A stretch of 64,000 bases of DNA from contig JAJEKV010000014.1 in the NCBI GenBank assembly GCA_021234155.1, forward strand, positions 17,284,618 through 17,348,617, in the 5' to 3' direction. Numbering within the stretch: the first letter of the stretch is position 1; every line of letters begins with the position of its first letter. Origin of the DNA: Isoetes taiwanensis (Eukaryota; Streptophyta; Lycopodiopsida; Isoetales; Isoetaceae). The notes beneath the pieces are model-generated. The model ran no database searches, was not told where the DNA came from, and worked only from the letters and a program-made list of their open reading frames with translations. The translations under genes were made by a program, and so were the position numbers. This document shows positions 21,319 through 35,641 of the stretch, one piece after another.

Positions 21319-24300
21319 TACTAAAAAAATTTTTTGGCCCTTCGGGCCATTAAAAAAAAAACAGACGTGAGAATATAAAAGACATTTAAAACATGAAGAT
21401 AGTGTAGGGTTGCATCTTGAACCTTGGAATCCAAATATGCACTAAGGATTTAATATTTGAAGTATACTAGATAACCATCGTTTAAATATTTAGAACTTGA
21501 ACAATTATATTGAACTTGAGAATTCACATGTGATTGTGTCGAATGGAATGGAATGTGTGATGTTAACATTAATAAAGCAACCTGCTAATAAAGCAATTGT
21601 CCGTACAATAGCCTCTCCAACTTGTTTCCTCATCAAAAAAGGAAAAAATGTGCCAATGGCAATTGTTCCCCAGATCGAATAAATGCACATTCAACTTGAT
21701 AATTAACTAATACTCAAGTCCAATGTGACAAAAATTTGCAAACATTTCGCCTAACCTTAAATGGGGATCTCCGAAACTCCCCGCCAATGCCCTGGATTCA
21801 ACCCTATAATTATGGAGCACGAAAACAGACACCAGAAACAAATACCCAATTACAAAACCCACATGCCCAAATGACAAATACACATTTGGAAGCGAAGAAA
21901 TCTTCGGCATAATGATTAGAAAGGTGCAAAACAGAGCGAATCCGGTTGGGTCCTGGGAAAGAACGGTTGGGTATGCCAAGAACATCTCGGCAAGAAGGAT
22001 TCAAGCATAGGACAATATCTACTCATTTTCCACCATACTTTCCACTTCTCACTCCACAGCTTAGATACATCCTGGGAAAGGAAGAATTTATTGTTGAAAT
22101 GGCCACTGCATAAAATATGCCGCTTATTGGACAAGAAAATCCCGATGTATACAAAGGACGGCGTGTAAAAACGTTTGCTTCAACCGAATAAATCAATTCA
22201 ATGAGATTAAATCAATGAATTTTGTTTTTATTCTCAGGTAAAAGTGGACCTTACCTTGATTTCCTACCGGAGTAATATGAAGATATAGACGCAAAACTTC
22301 TTGTGTCTTTGAGATCACAAAGTCCCCTTAATACGAGAGGCTGGATTTGTCTCATATATAGAGTCTTCATTTGCCTTGTAGATTTAGCATCTTCTTTCTT
22401 CGGCCAATCTCAACACCTAAAAGGCATCAAGCCATATTACACCAACCGGTTCCCGATGAATCGAGGTCCATTTGATATTATTGGACCAAATTGAAGTAAT
22501 CGAACCGATAGGTGATTCAAGAACTGGCTCAATTTCTAGAAAAGGCAAAGCGGTATGATGTCGTCCGATGCAAACTCACAAAAAGGAGAGTGTGACCCAT
22601 CCTAGTAAGCCGATTGCCCAATAATTACTCATTCCTTGTATAACTCCCCAAGAAATCAAATATCCTACCACAATTCCCCGACACAAATGACCTAAAAACT
22701 GGCCCGGTGAACAATTATAGATGTGAAAAATCGAGATTCAAATGGGGCAAAGCTGATAGGCAAAGAAAGAACTCCAAACAGTTCCAGTTTTGAAGAAGGT
22801 CGCTTTCTTTTTAAGTATGGTCATCCATCCAAAACCACACACCTAATAACCAACAAAGACTGAGACTCTTCTAAAAACTCCAACTTAAATCTGCGGAATG
22901 AGCACATGATAAATCCCCGTAAACCGTGAGCCCGTAAACAACAATTAGGAGTAACGTGATCACGCAAATAATATCGCACCCCAAGACCTCGTCTTTCAGC
23001 TTTTCAAGAATCCCAAGGCTCCACGTATCATATTAAAGATTAGATGCAAGAAACTAATATGGGAAAATGAAGAAGTGATAAGACGCCAAAGGTCTGGCCT
23101 TGAGAAACTACGGTTTTCAGCTCAATCCCACATCCGAAAGTAACCTATGTTCTTGTTTTGAATGTAAAACCGTGATAGCGGAACAAATGGCGATTAAACA
23201 ACTGCTTACAGGTTTCTCGAGTATGTCGTAGATGAGAAGGCGACCCATTTGTGTATTTTGTTACATGGGCACCGGAATTGCTCCAACGAAGATCCGATCT
23301 ATGATGGGTACCCAGAAAAAAAGGCATTGAAGATCACGACCTGTCAAACCCGGAATTCTCCTGTTCGCAGATCGCCGGAATGCAGAGATGATCAATTTAA
23401 TCCGCCCACAAATGATTCTTCCCTAAAAATCTTCATTTTCATTCCCAACACATAACCCTAAAATGGGTTATCTCGAGCCTTGCATGTCGAGCAGGATATT
23501 TGATACAATACGAAAATACAATATAAAAATAAATATATGATATATGGGTCTAAACCATTGGATATAGGCATCAAAATTAGTTCAACCGTACGCGCACTCT
23601 AGATATACTAATCAGTATGCCTCATCAAATACATCCATGAAATCATATAAAAACCTTAGGGAAAAAAGTACAAAAATACAAAAGAAACCCCCTGTTATTA
23701 TGCTACATATTGTAGACAAACCAGGCATGGCCTTTACGGTAAAGAGCCTGCTGTTAATTTCTTTGATGAAGCATGCATTTGATTTGGTTTTTCTGGATCT
23801 ATTTCATATTCTTGCACGAATCTTGGGATTTTATATTAGTTGGCCGTTTGTTTATATCTGATATTAGCTCAATCTAATCGAGGACAAAATTTGTGTTTGC
23901 ACTGATAGGTTTTAAACAGTAAGACAACCAGGTTTATGACATTCCATTTGAGGCATGTTCTGAGCTCTCCCATCTTAAGTACACAAGAGCAAACTAGATG
24001 TTTCTTTTCTCTGATGCAGGAGAGGTTTGTCATTTGCCCCCTTTTTTATGTGTTTGTCTAGAGTTTCTTTTTTAATATAAATTTACCAATCAAATTTAGG
24101 TTGTTGACAGATTGCATGAGTTCTTGATGGTCCAATGGCGCTGCCATATAGCGCCTGTTCATTTTAAGTTAAAGTACATTGTTACTTCTATATGAAGTTG
24201 TTACTAAGATTTCTTAACTATCAGAAAATTTGTGAAATATCTTTACGAGGATTCTTACATATGGTGTTCCTCCCTTTCATGCATCACTCTTATTAAGCAA

Positions 24301-25127
24301 TAGTGCGGGATGAAAGGAAAGAATTTATACTATTGGATATATATTCACATGCTACATTGTGCATTGCTGATCTCATGTGAGTCTCTTAGAAATCCTAATG
24401 GTCTGCTTTTCCATATTCATGCAAGAGGCTCCAGCTCTTATCTTAAACTCCTTATTTCAATGTGGAACAGCCAATCCTTTGCTGTTCAAACAGATCCTTT
24501 GAAACGAAATTGCCATCAAACATGGAATCATTGCCTCATACATTCTACCATCAACTCTCAAATGTAAGCATTGAATTCTTTTGAATTGCAGTAACTATTG
24601 GAAGATGATGAAGATAGCGTTTCCATCCAATCTACTTTTGAGCAGACATGCAATGGATTTCTCATAAGGTACCATGTACTTGCTTTATCCTAAGGGGTAT
24701 TAAATGAAATCCTAAATGCAGGTTGATAGTCCTTAGGTCTTCCATGAGAGCAAATGAAAGTAGAATCTATTTATGTCTTCAAGGATAGTAACATATAGGG
24801 TTGTTTTGTCATGTGTATAGATGACGATGCTGACATTTGGAATGACATGAGCTTTTCCCTAACTATTTTGATTTATGTGATGAGGCATTTCAAATAAGTT
24901 CTATGCAAATGTTTCTAGACAAGATAAATAAAACTACATAAAGGAAAACATGCCCATAACTATCTTACAAATAGAGGATTGTTTGAGAGAACCTGAAACC
25001 TGTTTGGATGTGAATAATGCTCTTGAAAATTTAAAAAGATAGCTTTCTAAGGATGGGGTAAAAAATATCCTTGATTCAGTGGTGTCTAACTTTCAGGAGG
25101 AGTTATTTTAGCTGACAAAAAGAGGTG
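21319..25127. other. Stretch without a recognisable gene
   Basis: AT-rich. The minus strand near 23.15-23.46 kb gives a 60-residue frame preceded by an AGGGTTATG-like leader, but nothing in it matches a known family. No repeats stronger than chance were noticed. Confidence 0.45.
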
Positions 25128-25132
25128 ATGAT

Positions 25133-26750
25133 TGTGACGCTCCGTGCGCTATATACGGCAGCCCGTGGTATACAACGAAGGACCTTCCCCATCCAACGGC
25201 TACAGGTCGTATGGGCCCTCTGTCTAACTCGTGTCTAGGGTGGCCAGACTATCGAGTAGAGGACACAGAGGTGTCATTCCGTCCCGTCCTCTAGGGGTCC
25301 CTATATCAGCGGAAGCAAAACATATAAACATAAGCACTAGCAATAACATAACAACAATAAACTACCCCGTAGGATAGTGATAATCCATCCATCCATGTCA
25401 TCGAATATAACAATACAACAAATGCATCAAATACATCAAATAGAGGCTCCTACCCAGGGCTCAGACTCAAGGGGGAGTCGACTGATGGCCGGGGGCCTCT
25501 AGATAGAACAGACCGAGTTATGGCAATGACTTGGGCTAATGGCTAGGGTTGACCACTCCATCCTCCCCTCCTGTGCATACTTTGCAGATAGGCTAAATCA
25601 GGCTCTGACGTGACTGTAACCTGCCGGAGACGTAATCCCATGGTATCACCCAACGAGACTACTCCGGGTTGCATCTTCCCCCGATGAGGTAGGAAGGGTT
25701 GCATCTACCCCTCCCAAAGTGCAGTGGCTCCATGGGCGGCTAGAGGATCGTGGCGACACACGTCCGTACCCGATTGAACTCCCCAAAATAAGAGCCAAGC
25801 CGATACTTGCAACTCTTGAGAGTCAGGGCGACACCATTGACCCAGGAAGTGTCGGACCCATACCCGGCCCACACGAAGTGACCGACTATGAGCCTAGCCC
25901 GCTATGGGACCCCAGTAGCCGCGCTCAGCAGGGTCCTCCCTCCACTTTGCCATTGACCCCATTGTGTGGTGCTCAGTCACTCCATAGCCTCCGTAGCCAG
26001 GTGGGCTCTATGCACAGGCCACATAATAATGGGAACTAATGGGTCTAAACTAGGAGCATCATCTAAATAATGGCTACTAGGTCTCTACCCCCCTTCCCAA
26101 TGCACAACAGGTGCAAACATAAGATCAACCATCATCATATATCAACATAACATGATAAATAACAAGAATAACAACTGATCCTAATCATATACATCTAACT
26201 TATAGTTAGGGTTCATTGATTAGGGTTCATGCTCAGAACTATAGGTTCTAGAATGGCTCTACTAGGACACAATATGCAACTCCTTGGAGTCTACTCAAAG
26301 TACCTGCTCCTGACGAGCTGCCGCCGGCTCCCTGGTTCTCCATCTCTAGCAGGTGGTTCGAGTAGATGACCTTCCTCTGCTACGCTTGCGCTTCCGGACT
26401 GCTACTGCAACCTCGGCTGTCGAAGACGATCCTCGAATCGGAGCTGTGGGCACGAATTGGTGGATCAGAAGTTGGTGGAGCCAAAAGTGGTCTAGGTTTA
26501 GGGTTTGGCCTTTTATGTGTTAGGGTTCACATGAGGGCCACTTGGCTCCAATAGGGCGCGTACATGTGGCATGTCACCTATAGAGTCAAGCCACGTGGAA
26601 AAGGGTCACCTCCTAAGGTTGGCTAAGTTATGTAAATAACTTGGCCATGCCCCCACACTTGGTGCATACAAGTCTACTAATGTAGATTTGTATAGTGACG
26701 CGGGCCTAGGATATACGTATTTATATCGTATATTCTAGGGGAACATCACA
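25133..26750 (-). mobile_element. Solo LTR (1618 bp) related to element C
   Basis: On the minus strand it begins TGTGATGTTCC and ends GGAGCGTCACA. It is flanked by the perfect 5-bp duplication ATGAT (25128-25132 and 26751-26755). Internal blocks match the LTRs of element C in order, for example a TTGGGAAGG-GGTAGAGACCT block and GCAAAGT-TGCA...GGATGGAGTGG-CAACCCT. A TATA-like CACATAAAAGG lies in the predicted U3. No internal retrotransposon sequence remains, as expected after LTR-LTR recombination. Confidence 0.9.
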
Positions 26751-26755
26751 ATGAT

Positions 26756-29700
26756 ATTTTGGTTTTTACCACATTCTTCATATTATATTTATATGAAATT
26801 CTTTACAGCAAAGGCAAGTCACATTTTAAAGGTATGCATGCATGGCTGAATCAATAGTTGGATTGATTGTATGACTATAGCCAGGTTGTTTGTTATTGCA
26901 AGCCTTATACTGCAAGGTCTCAACAATGGTCTGTTTAATTGTCCAACTAGAAAAATGCCTTTTACCTCATGATTCTGTCTTTACTATTGTTTACGTGGTC
27001 AGGCTCATATTCAAGATGAGAACTGCAAAACATCGCAATAATAGCAGATGCTAATTTTATGCAATGCGAGATTCAGGTGCACAATTATTTAGCAATTTAA
27101 TATTAATGTCAGGCGGGTGAGTGCAAAACTTAGTTATGTTGATTACTCACATCTGTTATGCTACATAGAGCAGCAAGATTCTTTCCTTCCATATCTTGCT
27201 TTGTTTTGGAAGGATTGAGTATTTAAACAGTCATGGTTGGGTTTCTTAATTGTATAGTCATCATTAAGTTTCTTCATTGTACAGCAAATAGCAAATAGCA
27301 CAGCTTATGTACACTTATTGACATGTACATTACATGTAGCAGTATTTTTGGTGTTGTTGATATGTTTATGAGGATTGACGTGCGTGAAAATTGGGCAGTT
27401 TTTAGTCCAACATGGATGTATTTTTTCTTTTACTGGTAAGTAGCCTATCTCAGGAAGATGGAACTTTTTATCATCATAATCTGCATGTAAATTTAGCAGG
27501 TCCAGATATCCTATAACATTTGGCTGGTAGGCCAATGCCTACCATTGTCACTGGCATATGAGATTATTTGTTTCTGTTTGCTTATTAATTGCAAGGCATA
27601 GTCCATATAATGGCATGCCTGGCAATGTGCAAATGAGATATTTAAACTGGACCTCCACAATGGGTACCATGAGAGGCACTTCTATATTACATAGAGAAGG
27701 ATGCCATCTTTGAATACTTATATGGTGGAAGATTGCAATATGCGAGGTGATTTTGGTGAATACAGTTATTTGGATTGAGTTGAAGTTTGTGTTGGATATG
27801 CTCTATGGCCTAGATGGTGGTCAGAATGGTCAGAGACACATCATGTTCTTTGTATCACCTGGGGTTTCTTAAATAGTGGCTGAAAAGACTAGAGTCGACT
27901 GTTTGTTTTTGAAGAAAAGCTAAAATGGTTCCAATTTCATTCTATCATATCATCATTGAGTTTAATTGATAAGTGAAGTTTAGGCATGAAAATTAGAACA
28001 TATGCTTAGATGGTGGCACAGAAAAGTTGAAGGCATTATTATGCCTAGATTTTTAAGGCTATTGAGAGCGAGATAGTTCCGTCAACATAAAGATTAGTAT
28101 GATAGATGTTTCATGTCTTTTGTCATTTTGTTTCCAAATGTTGAAGCGTTCTGCTTGGCTAAAAATATATAAAACCACTTTTGGGAAGGCAGAGGTAAGC
28201 ATTCTGCTTGGCTAAGAATATATAGAACCACTATTGGAAAGGCAACTATTGGGAAGGCAGAAGCTGGTTATGTTCATTGAGCATCAAACCTATGTTCTTT
28301 TACTTTGTGCACATATAGCAGACTGCTATGTCCATGTTAAAACCTTTTTTTTTAGCGCTCATGCTTAGTTTACACAAGTTGTATCGGCTAGCATTTGAGG
28401 TGTATTTACAAAAGTTGTATGGAGTAGCATTTGAGATGTATCGTTTGTTCCAAGTGATCTCTAAATATGTACATCGTATGCCTATATTGTGATCGACCCT
28501 TTTGATTATGGATTTCATATGCAATCCTCGGTTTGGCATTATGCTATTGGGTTGTGTTACTCATGCATTTTTATGTTCCTATGGATACTCCAAAAGTTTG
28601 ATCGATTGTCATTTAATGCAAGATGTTTATATATGTTGATCAGCCAGGCAAAACATAAAATGCAGTAGGATTGCTTCCTTGATCTATTGACAAATAATCT
28701 TTAGATCATGCAGGATTTCCTTGGACTTCTAAATGATAATTTCTGTGGCCCCAACATACAGTATTTTCGTCAGTCTAGGAGTATCCAGATCTGAAGAAGT
28801 CAATAGCTACTTCCATAAACATGAACAAAATTACAGATGTAATTATTAGAATTGCTACTTCAAAACTCCTGGCTATTTTAGATCCAAGCAATTGCCTCAA
28901 TTTTTGCTTGCATATTTTTCGCATACACTACAAGTCAGATCCTTTCACTTAGAGCACAAAATGTTTCCATCAGATGTACACTACAAGTTCGATCCTTTTG
29001 CTATATCGATGTCAAAACGATGAAAGATACAAACTCTTTGCTTAGATATCTGAAGTCAATAGCCTATACAGTTGGAAGTATATTACCAACCTCATCTATC
29101 TTGATAGGAGAAAGTTCTTATGCATGGATTATGCCTTATCCCTTAGAGCATATGACAGGGATGCTAATGATCGAATTTTGGACATGGGGAACAATTGATA
29201 TTTGTTGGACATGCACTCTCTCTTTCCAGCATTTGTGAAACTCATATTTGTATGAATGCAACTTCAATATATTGATGACATCACAAGATAATCTCATTTG
29301 TTTACGATAGTGCACAACGGATTATCAAAGTTAGTCTGTCAAGAAATTATTTTCCTATCTAGGTATTTCCCTTTGATGTTTTTGCATCTGGATTGAGCAT
29401 ACTTTATTTTGTATATGTTGCGTAGAATAATTTTTGTGAGTAATCTATTTTGTCAAACATCATATTCTAACAAGATATTCTGACATGCTCAAGAACTAAT
29501 ATTCCAAAGCATATTTCTGTATATAATGCTATTCTAAAACTTTGTTTCACTCTTTTATCTTCTAATATACTCAAGTAGATTTTCCATCTGCTCACCTGGC
29601 TACATTTAGTGTTGTGTCTATTGCAACTTCAAATCATACATCTGAGATTTATAGCAACTGCAAATGCTGAATATGAGCAGTGAACTTTTTACGCATGTTT

Positions 29701-30366
29701 TCACCGTTTGAGTGTTGTGTGAGTTTGCACATAGAAAAAGGAATAATTGACAATAATATGGATTGTTGGAGCTTTGAAAAGGACACAAACCTAAGTCCAA
29801 GCTTTGAGAATTGAAAGCAACTTATTCAGTTATTGTGCATGATTGAGATAGCTAAACTATAACAAATTACAATGCAACTAATGGTAATGCACATGGTTAA
29901 CAAATCACATTCTCCTTGCATAGCTTAAAACCTTTTTCCATCGTTCATTAAGACTTCATAATCTATCGAGAGTAAGGCTATGTTTCCTCATAATATTTGT
30001 ATTCTACCCATTTCCACACAAATGGTTTGAACCAATAGTTATAGTGCACTTTAAGATATGTTACCCTTACTTTATCATAATGTTTGTGATTCCCTTATTT
30101 CGATACAAATGGTTTGAGGTGCTTTCTGAAATATGTTTCTTTTGCTACTATTATATGACTTAAGAGTGGCATATATAAACACACATTGTTCATAGCATGA
30201 AGGTTATTGAGAATGAGCTGCATCTCTTACAGAAAAATGACCAACAGACAACTTACACTATGTTGACCAAACTACAAATAAACTTACTATTATATAACTC
30301 CTCTATTATAAACTAGCACCGACTAATCTAAGACTTCTATTCATCAGCCGAATACCATATCACAGT
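26756..30366. other. Stretch without a recognisable gene
   Basis: AT-rich, intron-like DNA. Local duplications of about 50 bp (28148-28262, TTCTGCTTGGCTAA-AATATATA) and about 36 bp (28375-28440) are visible. No coding motif, RNA gene or transposon terminus was recognised. Confidence 0.5.
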
Positions 30367-31708
30367 TTTTTGAGGGTTCATGAATTGGGATGCTGGGTAG
30401 TACGTCACTCGACCTGGTTTGGCTTGGCTCCTGCATCAACATCACGCTCCATATCCCCGAACGATCCTAGATCCAGGTGGGATTTGTTTGGTCTTTCGCC
30501 TCTGCCAGCCCCAGCCGTGATCTCGGCCACGAATAACTTTGCCAAGGCTTTCATGCGCCAACCTTGGGTTTGCCCTGGCTCAAACTACATAACCCACAGA
30601 TTGATTGGCGTACTAGATCATTTCGATTTGCTGGTTCTAGCTCTAGTTCCAGTTCATCTGCAGTTCAGGCCTCTACACCAACATCGACTTCGATCCATGC
30701 AGTATCGTGGGTCCCTGATTCCGTCCTTGCTGTTCTTGTTGTTGCTCCATGTGCTGATTCGACTCTTGCCTCTGCTCCAGTTCATGCCCCAGATGCTGAC
30801 CATATATTCTCGATGATGTTCCAGCTCCAGCTCCGGTTTCTGCTCTTGCTCCTACTCTTGCTCCAGTTCCAGTTCCAGTTCCTGCTCCTGGTCCAGTTCT
30901 TGTTCCAGTCCCTGCTCCAGTTCCTGTTCCTGTTGCCCCTGCTCTTACTCCTATTTCTGCTCCTGCTCTTGCTCCCGTTCTTGTTTTTACTCATGTTCTT
31001 GCTCCTGTTTTTGTAGAGTCTTCTTCATGCCCTCAGTTTCGTATCTCAAAGATTTCTCTTCGCGAGTTCGATAAATCTAGAAGGCAAGATCCAAGTTCAA
31101 TGTTTGTAATCCAAGTTCATCCATCGGCTAGCTCAGCGCCAGCGAAGTCTGCTCACTGTTCTGGAGTGGCAAACACCTTTATTCGTTCGAGATGTCCAGT
31201 GTTTTCTTGGGTTTGCCAATTTCTATTGGCGTTTCATTTGGGATTATTCGGAGATTGCCCTTCCTTTGATACGCCTCACGGTTAAGGACGTGCCATTTGA
31301 ATGGACTGTGGAAGCAAAATCTGTGGACGTTACCCTGAAGCATGCTTTCAACACGGCGCCAGTTCTTGCTCATGCAGATCCTTTGTGCCCATATGTTGTC
31401 GAAGCAGATGCTTCTGATTTTGCGCTTGGTGGGATCCTGTCACAGGAGGGGGATGACCATGAATTGCATCCAATCGCCTATCACTCACGGAAGTTTCAGG
31501 CTGCTGAAATCAACTATCCCATTTATGATAAGGAGTTGTTGGCGATAGTGGATTATTTCGAGGAGTGGAGACGTTTCCTGGAGGGATCTCCTAATAAGGT
31601 CACAGTGTATACAGATCATCGAAATCTAGAATATTTTCAGTATGCTCGAGTGCTTAACCGTCGCCAGGTTCGGTACTCAAGTATTATCCCAGATTGATTT
31701 CGTGATCA
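30367..31708 (+). pseudogene. Chromovirus A protease end, RT end and RNase H
   Basis: GLPWLKLHNPQIDW near 30565 is the conserved block just downstream of the Ty3 protease active site. A Ser-rich and then Pro/Val/Ala-rich linker follows. Near 31190 comes FLGFANFYWRFIWDYSEIALPL, the C-terminal connection region of chromovirus reverse transcriptase. Then VVEADASDFALGGILSQ, HPIAYHSRKF, YPIYDKELLAIV and VYTDHRNLEYF form a good RNase H. The RT fingers and palm, including the YxDD region, are missing, so the copy has an internal deletion. Sequence breaks off at 31708, where element B is inserted, and resumes at 55165. Frameshifts are present. Confidence 0.85.
30830..31018 (+). repeat. Minisatellite coding a Pro/Val/Ala linker in chromovirus A
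   Basis: Repeats of a GCTCC(A/T)GTTCC(A/T) hexamer pair (Ala-Pro-Val-Pro) run for about 190 bp. In the polyprotein frame they encode PVPAPGPVLVPVPAPV-like sequence; another frame gives a Leu/Phe-rich artefact. Confidence 0.8.
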
Positions 31709-31713
31709 AGTGC

Positions 31714-33648
31714 TGTTGACCCTAAACCTGGCTTAAGGATCAACCACAAGGAACCAACTTGAGCTTTCACTCAAATTGGGGTTAGAACCTCCAGATCACT
31801 TAAGGTGATCAATCTATGCAAGCAAATTTCAATGAAAAGTCCAAAAACTTGGAGTTTAGTACCTTTCCCATTTCCAGAAATTGACACCTTTGTCAAAACA
31901 GTTGTGGTATTGATATGCAAATCGATTTTTGAGTCAACCAATCGTAGACTTAGTCGAAAAGATGTAGGTAATCAATGGTAAAGCTTCGACCAAGTCGAAA
32001 CATAGTTTATGAGTTATTCGCCCTCAAAGTGCAAAAAAATTTGGTCAATAGCAACAAATCTGAAAACAAAGGATCGAGATTGGGATTTTGGAGTTGCTAG
32101 ACGAAGTTGTTGAGAATTTCCAAAGCAAATGTGCTTTAATGATGATAAGGAATCTAGGCAAATGGTCGATTGTCATCTGGATAAGCAAAAGTAATTTTTG
32201 TGACTGGATTTGGCAAAATACAGTCAAGAATAGTCAAAACAGAGTGCAAAAATTTCTAACTCAAGTTGTGAGTGGGATTTTTTGGATTTTTCAAGACATA
32301 TAGGTTCCAGATGCTTCAAGGATTGATGGCAAATGGATCAAGGGTAATCAAAAGTACTCAGGGATTTTCTGTAAAATTTTGAACAGAGGAAAAATTGTAA
32401 AGGATCATAACAGAGATAATTTCTTCAGATAGGTATCAAATTTCATTGATAGGAATGTAAATCAATCGTAATAATGTTGGATAATAATAATTCAGTACTT
32501 CAAAATCAACTTCAGGTCAATAAAAAGTTTCAATAGATAATTTCCAACCAAATCTCTTGTGACTTGATCGGGAGTACTCGAGACTTCCAAAATCCTTTCA
32601 CCATGCTCAGCAATGATCACAAGAAGGTTTGTACGCCTTACGGGCCTTCAAAATTTTCTCGGATCTAATTTCCCATATATATTTTCAAATTTAGTGGTTC
32701 CGCATCTTAGGGCTTGATTTGTGGTTCATTAAGTTTAGGAGCAAATGGAATCCAGAAATAGCGGGGTTAGGAGGGCGGTAGAATCAATTCCGCATGATTT
32801 CAGCAATTCCTCGGATTTAGGGTTCATAACCCAGATAATTCGCGGAAACTCCCCGCCGATACGGTTCACGTATTCCTTTGTATATGCTGGGAATATTCCT
32901 GTATTTTGGGTTTTTTCGAAGTTCCTCCATGGTTTAATACTCAAGGCTCATATTTTCTTAAGGTCTTTGCAAGCCTAGGCCATGCTATCAAGCAATTGTA
33001 TTCAAATTTTAAGCTCTAGGGCCATGAAAATGATTTGAAAGAATAGGGAACCAGTAAGGGTGTGACCATAAGTATTAGGCAAAAATGTTTGCCAAGGGGG
33101 CAACAAGGGTCCATGTGGATGGTGGAAATGGAAAATAATAAGATATGGATATAAAAACAAGGTCTATGGTTAAGCAAAGTATGGGGTAAATGTTTATGGC
33201 AAAGAAGAAGCAAATTTGGAAGGTAATGGTGTAAAAGTGGACATATAAGAGGGATGTCATGGAAAAATTAGCAAATAATGATAACAAAATAGGTTAGGGA
33301 TGTAAGAAGGGAAAAATGGCTAGGCAAAAAGCAAAGTGACAAGGATGGAACCATATAAGGGAATCTTCCAAACTTTAACTTCCAAACTTCGAGCAATATC
33401 TTCCAAACTTCATAACCCAGGATCTTCTAGAGCATATTCTTTGACTAAGCATTTTGACCTCAAATAAAGTACCTCATGTGAGTCTTGAACCTTGAGCACT
33501 TGTTAACTTGAAGAATGAATTCCTTTTGACCTCCACATCAATGTTGAATACCAAGATTCTTCCAAACTTTGACCTAGTCTTTTAAGATAAGTTGACCTAG
33601 TGTGAATGTATAGACCACAATTAGCATGTTGCCCTTTTGGGGGCAACA
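31714..33648 (-). repeat. 3' LTR of element B
   Basis: 1935 bp, bounded by TGTTGACCC and GGGCAACA (left to right on the plus strand), preceded by AGTGC. It aligns with 39948-39978 plus 53260-55159. The 770 bp nearest 33648 show one difference between copies. Confidence 0.9.
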
Positions 33649-34522
33649 TCTCGCCAAAACAAGAAAAAGGCTGGTCCCCTCAGCCATATAATATCAAAGA
33701 TGAACAACTAGAGGGGTCTTCAACTTGTACCAAGGTGTCTATAAGAGTGTGAAATGTATATGTTGATGAAATGAGTATGAATGTGATGATGGAATAATGT
33801 GAATGGAGTATGGTAAGTGAGAAAAGGCAGAAGTAAATATGAAAATGACAAGATGGTGATGAAATGATGGTGAATGGAATATAATGAGTGAGATGAGATG
33901 AAAGTGAGTGTGAATATGACAAAGTGATGATGAAATGGGGGTAAAGTATGTGTGCAAGTGCTTGAAACTTCGCCAAAACAAGAAAATGTATGTCTTCCTC
34001 CTAGTCTTCAACAAGTGCAACTCTCACGGATGGTAAAGATGAATTGCAGAGTGCTTTTCTTCTTTAGGGAATGAGAATAAGAATAAGGAGTTCAAATGGG
34101 AGGTAGGGCTACTTAAGACAAATGAAAAATATGGAAGAAGAGTGCACCTGTCATGGAAACACATAAACCAATTAGTCTCAAACCCTTGCAACTCGCCATG
34201 ATGGTGAAGGTGATTTTGGCAGAGTGTTTGTTAAGGTATGGAAAACAAGAATAAGAGGTTGGATGGATGGTAGGAATGCTTAGGGACAGGTGAATAACAA
34301 TGGAAGAAGGATGCTCCCCGCATATGACACTTGGCAATCATTAGTATCAACCCCGTTTCTTGAGATCATTTGCACTATTACCCGATCGATCAACCTAGGA
34401 ACATGAAACAAATTCTATTAGAGTAATGTGCTCAAAGTCAAACTGTTTCTATCTATCAAGTAATGTGCTTAAAAATCAAACCCATTTAACTACTTTAAGC
34501 CTACTATAAATCTCTAAACCTT

Positions 34523-35640
34523 TTAATGAAAGAAGAGGGACAAGCAAGCATGCTGGTCCCAATACCTTTTCAGATGCAAGATGTTGATAGGATTTGGCAG
34601 TGGCATCCCCGAAGCAACTTCCTGTAACCAATAAGAATTAGTACCGCAGGGACCCAACACTACAAAGGGCCCTTCCCAAATGTTATCAAATTTGCCACCG
34701 AATCCTCCTTTGACTTGTTCCATTTGAGAACAAGCTCCCCTTTTTTAAAGATGCCTTGTATTTTGTGTGCAGCCTTGAATGCAGCCAGATCTTTAGCCTT
34801 CTTCAACAAGTTTGTGTTCTCAGCTTCCATTCTGTACTCATCCAAATGTAACAGGGCATCCAAATTTTTCCTCAGAAAGCATGTTCAAAAGGTAAGCATA
34901 ATTTGTGAGCTAATCTCAAGGAAGGTAATTCGAGTTCTACTGGTAGAACTGCCTCTATGCCATAAACCAAATTGAAAGGTGTATGATTTGTAGCTGTTTT
35001 GATAGTGACTCTATAAGCTCAAAGGGCATCCACTATTTTGATATGCCAATCCTTTTGTTAATCTCCACTCGCTTTCGTTTTTGAAGATATTTTTCAACAC
35101 TTTGTTAGTAGCTTCACTTTGTCCATTACCCCGAGGATAATAAGAAGAACTTTTGGTGTGCTTGACCTTCAAAATGCTCAACAAGTTAGCAATGACTTCA
35201 TTAACAAAGGGGGTACCCCTATCGTAATGTATCCGGAAAGGAATACCAAATCTGAGCAAATAAATTCATGTAAGAACCTTGCAGTTGTAAGGGCATTAGC
35301 TTGTCTCAAAGGTATAGCCTCCCTTACTTAGTGAAATAATCAGAGCCACAATAATATGTTGATGCTGACCTGTAGAGGAAGGATTAATAGGGCCAATATA
35401 ATCTAGCCCCCAGATTTGAAAAGGTCCTGGAGATATGATAGGATTTAAGGCAGCTGGCAATAAAATTCTTTTACTAAAAATTTGACATTGATGGCAAGTT
35501 TTTATAACCTCATAGCAATCTCTAAAAACAAGAGGGCCAATAATATCCAGACTGAGAATCTTTTTGCAAAGTGGTATCCCCAAAGAAATGTCCCCCACAA
35601 ATACCTTTGTGCATCTCTTTAATGATCAAGGCGATTCTTC
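34523..35640 (-). pseudogene. Element B integrase
   Basis: Read leftward, CHQCQIF near 35490 is the CC half of the HHCC zinc motif. WGLDYIGPI carries the first catalytic Asp. HYDRGTPFVNE near 35220 carries the second, and GNGQSEATNK near 35125 the Glu, so the DDE triad is present. FKKGELVLKW and WEGPFVVLGPCGTNSYWLQ near 34640-34760 form the GPY/F C-terminal module that binds DNA, and no chromodomain follows. The frame is interrupted at least three times. Integrase inserts the cDNA into the genome. Confidence 0.85.
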
Positions 35641-35641
35641 T

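Noticed and set aside
24590-24670. Possible small exon (GAAGATGATGAAGATAGC...) between TTGCAG and GGTACC
   Set aside because: Borders fit a splice consensus only loosely, the best frame begins with a stop, and no neighbouring exons can be found.
30564-31016. Open frame ending in a long Leu/Phe-rich run, looking like a membrane protein
   Set aside because: It is the wrong frame of the GCTCCTGTTCC-type minisatellite; the protease-side block and the downstream RNase H show the polyprotein frame is the Pro/Val/Ala one.
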